From contig NZ_MAGP01000100.1 of NCBI RefSeq assembly GCF_002926165.1, forward strand, positions 1-64,000: a DNA stretch of 64,000 nt. Direction: 5' to 3'. The position numbers and the translations under genes are program-made. Shown here piece after piece: positions 60,873 to 64,000 of this stretch. Under the pieces are notes generated by a model that searched no databases, was not told the origin of the DNA, and was given only the letters and a program-made list of their open reading frames with translations. Every line of letters starts with the position of its first letter. The stretch's first letter is position 1. This DNA comes from Micromonospora chalcea. Lineage in GTDB: Bacteria > Actinomycetota > Actinomycetes > Mycobacteriales > Micromonosporaceae.

Positions 60873-62108
60873 GTGAAGATCATCGCGGTCCTCGGGACCG
60901 GGCACATGGGTACGCCGATCGCGCGCCGCCTCCTGACCGGCGGCAACCGGGTCAGAGTGTGGAACCGCAGCCCGGAGCGTTCGGAGCCGCTCGCGGCGGT
61001 CGGCGCGACGGTGGCCGCGAGCCCGTCCGCCGCGGTCGACGGAGCCGAGGTCGTCGTCGTCATGCTCGCCGCCCCCGGCGCGGTCGAGACGGTGCTGTTC
61101 GGGCCGGACGGCGCCGCCACCGCGCTCCGACCCGGGACGGTCGTGGTGCAGATGTCGACGATCGGGCCGGACGAGGTCCGAGCGGTGGCCGGCCGGCTTC
61201 CGGCGGGCGTCTCCCTCCTCGACGCCCCCGTCGGCGGCAGCGTCAACGCCGCCGAGGCCGGCACGCTGGTGATCTTCGCGGGCGGCCCTGCCGATGCCGT
61301 GGAGAGGGTGGCTCCGGTGCTGGGGCAACTCGGGACGGTCCGCCACTGCGGTCCGATCGGCGCAGGTGCCGCCGTCAAACTCGTCGCGAACACGGGCCTG
61401 GTGACGGCTGTCGCCGCGCTGCACGACGCGCTGGCTGTCGCCGCAGCGCTCGGTGTCGACAGGCAGACCGCCCTCGACGTGCTCGACCGTGGGGCCCTCG
61501 GCGGCGCGGTCGGACGGGCCACAGCCTCGGGCGCCTCGTTCGCAGTCACGATGGCGGCGAAGGATGCCCGGCTGGCGCTGCGCCGCCCGGTGCCGGCCCC
61601 CGTGCTGGAGGCCGCCCTCGACCTGATGCGGGCCGCGCCGGACCAGGACGCCGATCTCTCCTCCCTCGTCTCCCCCGACTTCTGCGAAGGGACGCTGATG
61701 CGCCTCACCCTGGACAACCCCGAATCCGTCGCGGCCCCGTTCGGCGACCGCTTCGCGCACGTCGCCCGGATCGATGTCGGCGGCGGCGCGCTGCTGATGC
61801 TCGCCGGACAGGTCGCCGTCGACGACGACGGCGAGGTGGTGGCCCCCGGAGACGCCGGCGCCCAGGCCGAACGGATCTTCGAGATCGTGGGCGGCGTGCT
61901 CGCGGCGCACGGCGCGAGCTTCGACGACGTGCTGCACGTCCGCACGTTCATGACGGACCTGGCTGACCTGTCGGCGTACGCGGCCGTCCGGCGACGGCTC
62001 TTCACTGGCACACCGCCGCCGGCGAGCACGACTGTCGAGATCAGCAAGCTCTTCCTGCCGGGCGCTGTGCTCGAGGTCGAGGTCACGGCCGTGGTCCGGT
62101 CCCGCTAG
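60873..62108 (+). CDS. Hydroxyisobutyrate dehydrogenase-like protein fused to a RidA domain
   Basis: 411 residues. Residues 1-285 are an HIBADH/6PGDH-type oxidoreductase: Rossmann GTGHMGTPIARRL, GGSVNAAEAGTLVIFAGG (substrate part) and catalytic Lys in GAAVKLVANTGL. Residues about 290-411 are a RidA/YjgF domain (FGDRFAHVARIDVGGGALLMLAGQVAV ... VLHVRTFMTDLADLSAYAAVRRRLF ... TTVEISKLFLPGAVLEVEVTAV). The RidA catalytic Arg position reads Ser (PPASTTVEIS), so it is a non-archetypal Rid. The fusion suggests removal of imine or enamine products made by the dehydrogenase half. Divergent from a LysR regulator. Confidence 0.9.
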   Translation: MKIIAVLGTGHMGTPIARRLLTGGNRVRVWNRSPERSEPLAAVGATVAASPSAAVDGAEVVVVMLAAPGAVETVLFGPDGAATALRPGTVVVQMSTIGPDEVRAVAGRLPAGVSLLDAPVGGSVNAAEAGTLVIFAGGPADAVERVAPVLGQLGTVRHCGPIGAGAAVKLVANTGLVTAVAALHDALAVAAALGVDRQTALDVLDRGALGGAVGRATASGASFAVTMAAKDARLALRRPVPAPVLEAALDLMRAAPDQDADLSSLVSPDFCEGTLMRLTLDNPESVAAPFGDRFAHVARIDVGGGALLMLAGQVAVDDDGEVVAPGDAGAQAERIFEIVGGVLAAHGASFDDVLHVRTFMTDLADLSAYAAVRRRLFTGTPPPASTTVEISKLFLPGAVLEVEVTAVVRSR

Positions 62109-62246
62109 GTGTCGCGACGATTGGGCTTCCCGGCCGACGGGCCGTATCCACGGCCGGCACAGGTCGCCACCCTGAGTACCTAACGGGTGTACGGTCCCCG
62201 GCAACGGCGGCGGCGCCTACGGTGAGCCCGCTGAGTGACGGACGGA

Positions 62247-63242
62247 ATGAGGCAGGTGAGCACCAGAAGGTCGCGTGTGCGGACGCTGCGTACGGCTCTG
62301 ACGTCGGTCCTCGTACTGGTCGTGATCCTGGTGGGCGGGTGCGGCCGGATCTCGGGGCTCCTGGATTCCGTCTCCCTGTTCCATCCGGTGTGGGCCGCCG
62401 ACGGCTGGGTCTACTACCTGCGGGAGGTGACCTCGACCTCGGGCTCGGGAGTAGCCGAGGTGTGGCGGCAGCGGCCCGACGGGAGCGGCGAGGAAGCCGT
62501 TCTCACGCGCGCCCCGGCGGTGCCCGCCTGCGAAGCGGGCTTGTTCAGCTTCTTGTTCGCCGACCCCGACGGCGACCTCGGGGTGGCCCTCGAATGCGGC
62601 TGGGACGGAACGGAGCTGCTCACCTACTCGCCGGCCGACAAGACGTTCGAGCCTCTGGCGTCGACGCGCTTCCTCGCCGGTGCCGCACTCGTGAACGGTG
62701 ACGGCAGAGGATATGTGCAGGCGCGCCGGAAGTGCGGGCCGGGGGGAATCCAGCTGCTCGCTGACGGGAAGGCGTCTGAGTTCCCCTCTCCGGTGACGGT
62801 CGACGGGACAACCTTCAACCTCAGTGGCAGTGATACGGGTTGCGAGTCCATGGTGCTGGTGCGGTCGCCGGCAACCATGGGTGAGCGGCTGTTCTTCATC
62901 ACCGCACCCGACACCCTCGGCAGGTTGCCGCTGCCCGTCGAGGTGTATCCGTCTGACTTCACCTGGCACCTGACCGAGTGGGACGTCGGATCGGCCACGG
63001 CCAGGTTCCTCGCGGAGCTTCCCGGGCTCGCCGACCTGGCGGTGTCGCCGGACGGCAGGTCGGTGATCGCCGCCGTCGCGTCGGATCACGTGGGCGGCGT
63101 GTGGTCGGTCGACGTCGACACCGGGAAGAAGACGCGGATCGCCGACGGTGAGCGCGCGTACCACCCGAGCTTCTCTCCGGACGGCAAGCGGTTCGTCTAC
63201 GTCGAGGCCTTCAGGCGGCTGAGGTTCGCCGAGGCACGGTAG
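62247..63242 (+). CDS. Lipoprotein with WD40/TolB-like beta-propeller repeats
   Basis: 331 residues from ATG 62247 (ATG at 62235 and GTG at 62256 are alternatives). The leader ends in a lipobox VILVGGCGR. The mature part has repeats such as ADLAVSPDGRSVIAAV and YHPSFSPDGKRFVYVEA typical of PD40/TolB propellers, with Asp/Gly/Trp-rich strands throughout. It probably lies at the membrane exterior and binds a ligand or partner; function unknown. Confidence 0.85.
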   Translation: MRQVSTRRSRVRTLRTALTSVLVLVVILVGGCGRISGLLDSVSLFHPVWAADGWVYYLREVTSTSGSGVAEVWRQRPDGSGEEAVLTRAPAVPACEAGLFSFLFADPDGDLGVALECGWDGTELLTYSPADKTFEPLASTRFLAGAALVNGDGRGYVQARRKCGPGGIQLLADGKASEFPSPVTVDGTTFNLSGSDTGCESMVLVRSPATMGERLFFITAPDTLGRLPLPVEVYPSDFTWHLTEWDVGSATARFLAELPGLADLAVSPDGRSVIAAVASDHVGGVWSVDVDTGKKTRIADGERAYHPSFSPDGKRFVYVEAFRRLRFAEAR

Positions 63243-63293
63243 TCGCCGGCCGGCTCACGCCGCGAGGGACGCCCCGCGCCTCGGCCGCGCGAT

Positions 63294-63878
63294 ATGTTGC
63301 ACGCTGTGACAGGGCCTGAGATCACCGTTGCGACGCCGGAAGACCGTGGCAGCGTGGTCACGTCGCTGGTCGCGGCCTTCACCAAGGATCCGGTCCTGCG
63401 GCACCTGTTCCCCGACGAGGCGACCTATGCGCGTTATGCAGCCGCCTTCTTCGGGCACCTGTTCGACAAGCGGGTGCACAAGGAGACGATCTGGACGATC
63501 GGCCACGGCGCGTCGGTGGCGATCTGGGAGCCACCGGCATCCGGGAGCGCACCGCCGGACGACGATCTCGCCGCCCAGCTTCCCGCCGACGTGTTGAACC
63601 GCGTACGCGCCTACGACGAGGCGGTGCACGCCGCGCTGCCGGCGGCACCGTTCTGGTACCTGGGGGTGCTGGGTACGCACCCGGACCACGCCGGCCGCAG
63701 GTGGGGCCACGCCGTGATGCGGGTGGGGCTGGACCGGGCCGCCGCGGACGGCCTGCCGGCGATTCTGGAGACCAGCAACCCGGACAACGTCGAGGTGTAC
63801 CGGCGCGCCGGCTGGGAGGTGGTGCACGCCTTCGCGGAGCCGCTGCCCACCTGGGTCATGCGGAATCGCCGCACCTGA
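63294..63878 (+). CDS. GNAT-family N-acetyltransferase
   Basis: 194 residues; a GTG at 63306 is an alternative start. The acetyl-CoA binding loop is GVLGTHPDHAGRRWGHAVM (the Q/RxxGxG/A site), and LETSNPDNVEVYRRAGW is the C-terminal signature. Substrate unknown. Cytoplasmic. Confidence 0.93.
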   Translation: MLHAVTGPEITVATPEDRGSVVTSLVAAFTKDPVLRHLFPDEATYARYAAAFFGHLFDKRVHKETIWTIGHGASVAIWEPPASGSAPPDDDLAAQLPADVLNRVRAYDEAVHAALPAAPFWYLGVLGTHPDHAGRRWGHAVMRVGLDRAAADGLPAILETSNPDNVEVYRRAGWEVVHAFAEPLPTWVMRNRRT

Positions 63879-63891
63879 CCGTGCGACAGAG

Positions 63892-63923
63892 ATCCCCACC
63901 GGCGGAGACGCCGGTGGGGATCC
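63892..63923. terminator. Strong hairpin between convergent genes
   Basis: Perfect 14-base arms (63892-63905 and 63910-63923) with a GAGA tetraloop-like spacer. Confidence 0.85.
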
Positions 63924-63929
63924 GCCGTT

Positions 63930-64000
63930 CAGACGCCGGCGGGCTGCTCCGCGGTGTCCGAGGCGCAGCAGGCGCTCTCGGTCACCTTCTCCAGCTGCGG
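63930..64000 (-). CDS. C-terminus of an unidentified gene
   Basis: Only 23 codons are inside the window, ending ESACCASDTAEQPAGV and stop TGA (63930-63932). A double cysteine near the end is the only notable feature. No function can be given. Confidence 0.5.

Noticed and set aside
62130-62160. Short GC-rich hairpin after the dehydrogenase-RidA gene
   Set aside because: Arms of only five to six bases; too weak to call a terminator.

Overview
The window is chromosomal DNA of a very high-GC actinomycete. Dense gene packing, many GTG starts, ATGA/GTGA overlaps, a Tad pilus operon, DUF574-type methyltransferase, XRE-TPR regulator and a light-linked carotenoid cluster fit Micromonosporaceae (a Micromonospora-like genome is the best guess; this is inference from gene content, not from a search).

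Layout. 1-1.4 kb: end of an NAD-dependent epimerase and a small Cys protein. 1.5-6.8 kb: intact tRNA-Lys(UUU) followed by a visibly lower-GC island bounded by copies of the tRNA 3' end. It carries a three-gene operon (small helical protein, P-loop NTPase, SPFH-like/coiled-coil protein) in which the first protein ends, and the second begins, with the same QAGRDVN motif, resembling bacterial amyloid-signalling (BASS) effector/NLR pairs; then a decayed tyrosine recombinase and an orphan YefM-type antitoxin. 6.9-17.7 kb: NUDIX hydrolase, XRE-TPR regulator, a nested operon of five very small proteins, a large secreted Ig-repeat protein, methyltransferase, cupin, GH10-CBM13 xylanase, HxlR regulator and a frameshifted quinone oxidoreductase.

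17.7-26.4 kb: a putative conflict/defence region: trypsin-STAND-WD40 protein with a Trypco1-like partner on one strand, and a winged-helix protein with a dual-ATPase (AAA + HerA/FtsK-like) protein on the other. 26.4-34.5 kb: regulator/ABC exporter operon with a 20-bp perfect operator, MarR/epoxide hydrolase divergon with paired operators, DIP1984 protein, AhpD-like peroxidase and ECF41 sigma factor with its own recognisable promoter, DUF574 methyltransferase, Zn-type protein. 34.5-47.3 kb: GH65 phosphorylase, prepilin peptidase, and the Tad/Flp pilus operon (lipoprotein, secreted protein, CpaB, CpaE-like, TadA, TadB, TadC, Flp, TadE, TadE2, TadG-like, LysM).

47.3-64 kb: Rieske/DUF2231 protein, enoyl-CoA hydratase, pyridine-nucleotide disulfide oxidoreductase, beta-lactamase-family hydrolase, a 131-nt nested inverted-repeat element, carotenoid/light cluster (phr, crtB divergent from crtE-crtI-idi-litR-like), polysaccharide deacetylase, tRNA-Glu/Asp/Phe cluster, LysR divergent from a dehydrogenase-RidA fusion, lipoprotein, GNAT acetyltransferase, and the end of an unidentified gene.

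How parts work together: the Tad genes form one machine for a thin pilus, the carotenoid genes one pathway (GGPP to phytoene to desaturated carotenoid) with a photolyase and cobalamin-type regulator suggesting light/UV response, and the ABC, epoxide hydrolase, sigma-41 and xylanase units each sit beside their likely regulator and operator. No CRISPR array, rRNA operon or insertion sequence was seen.
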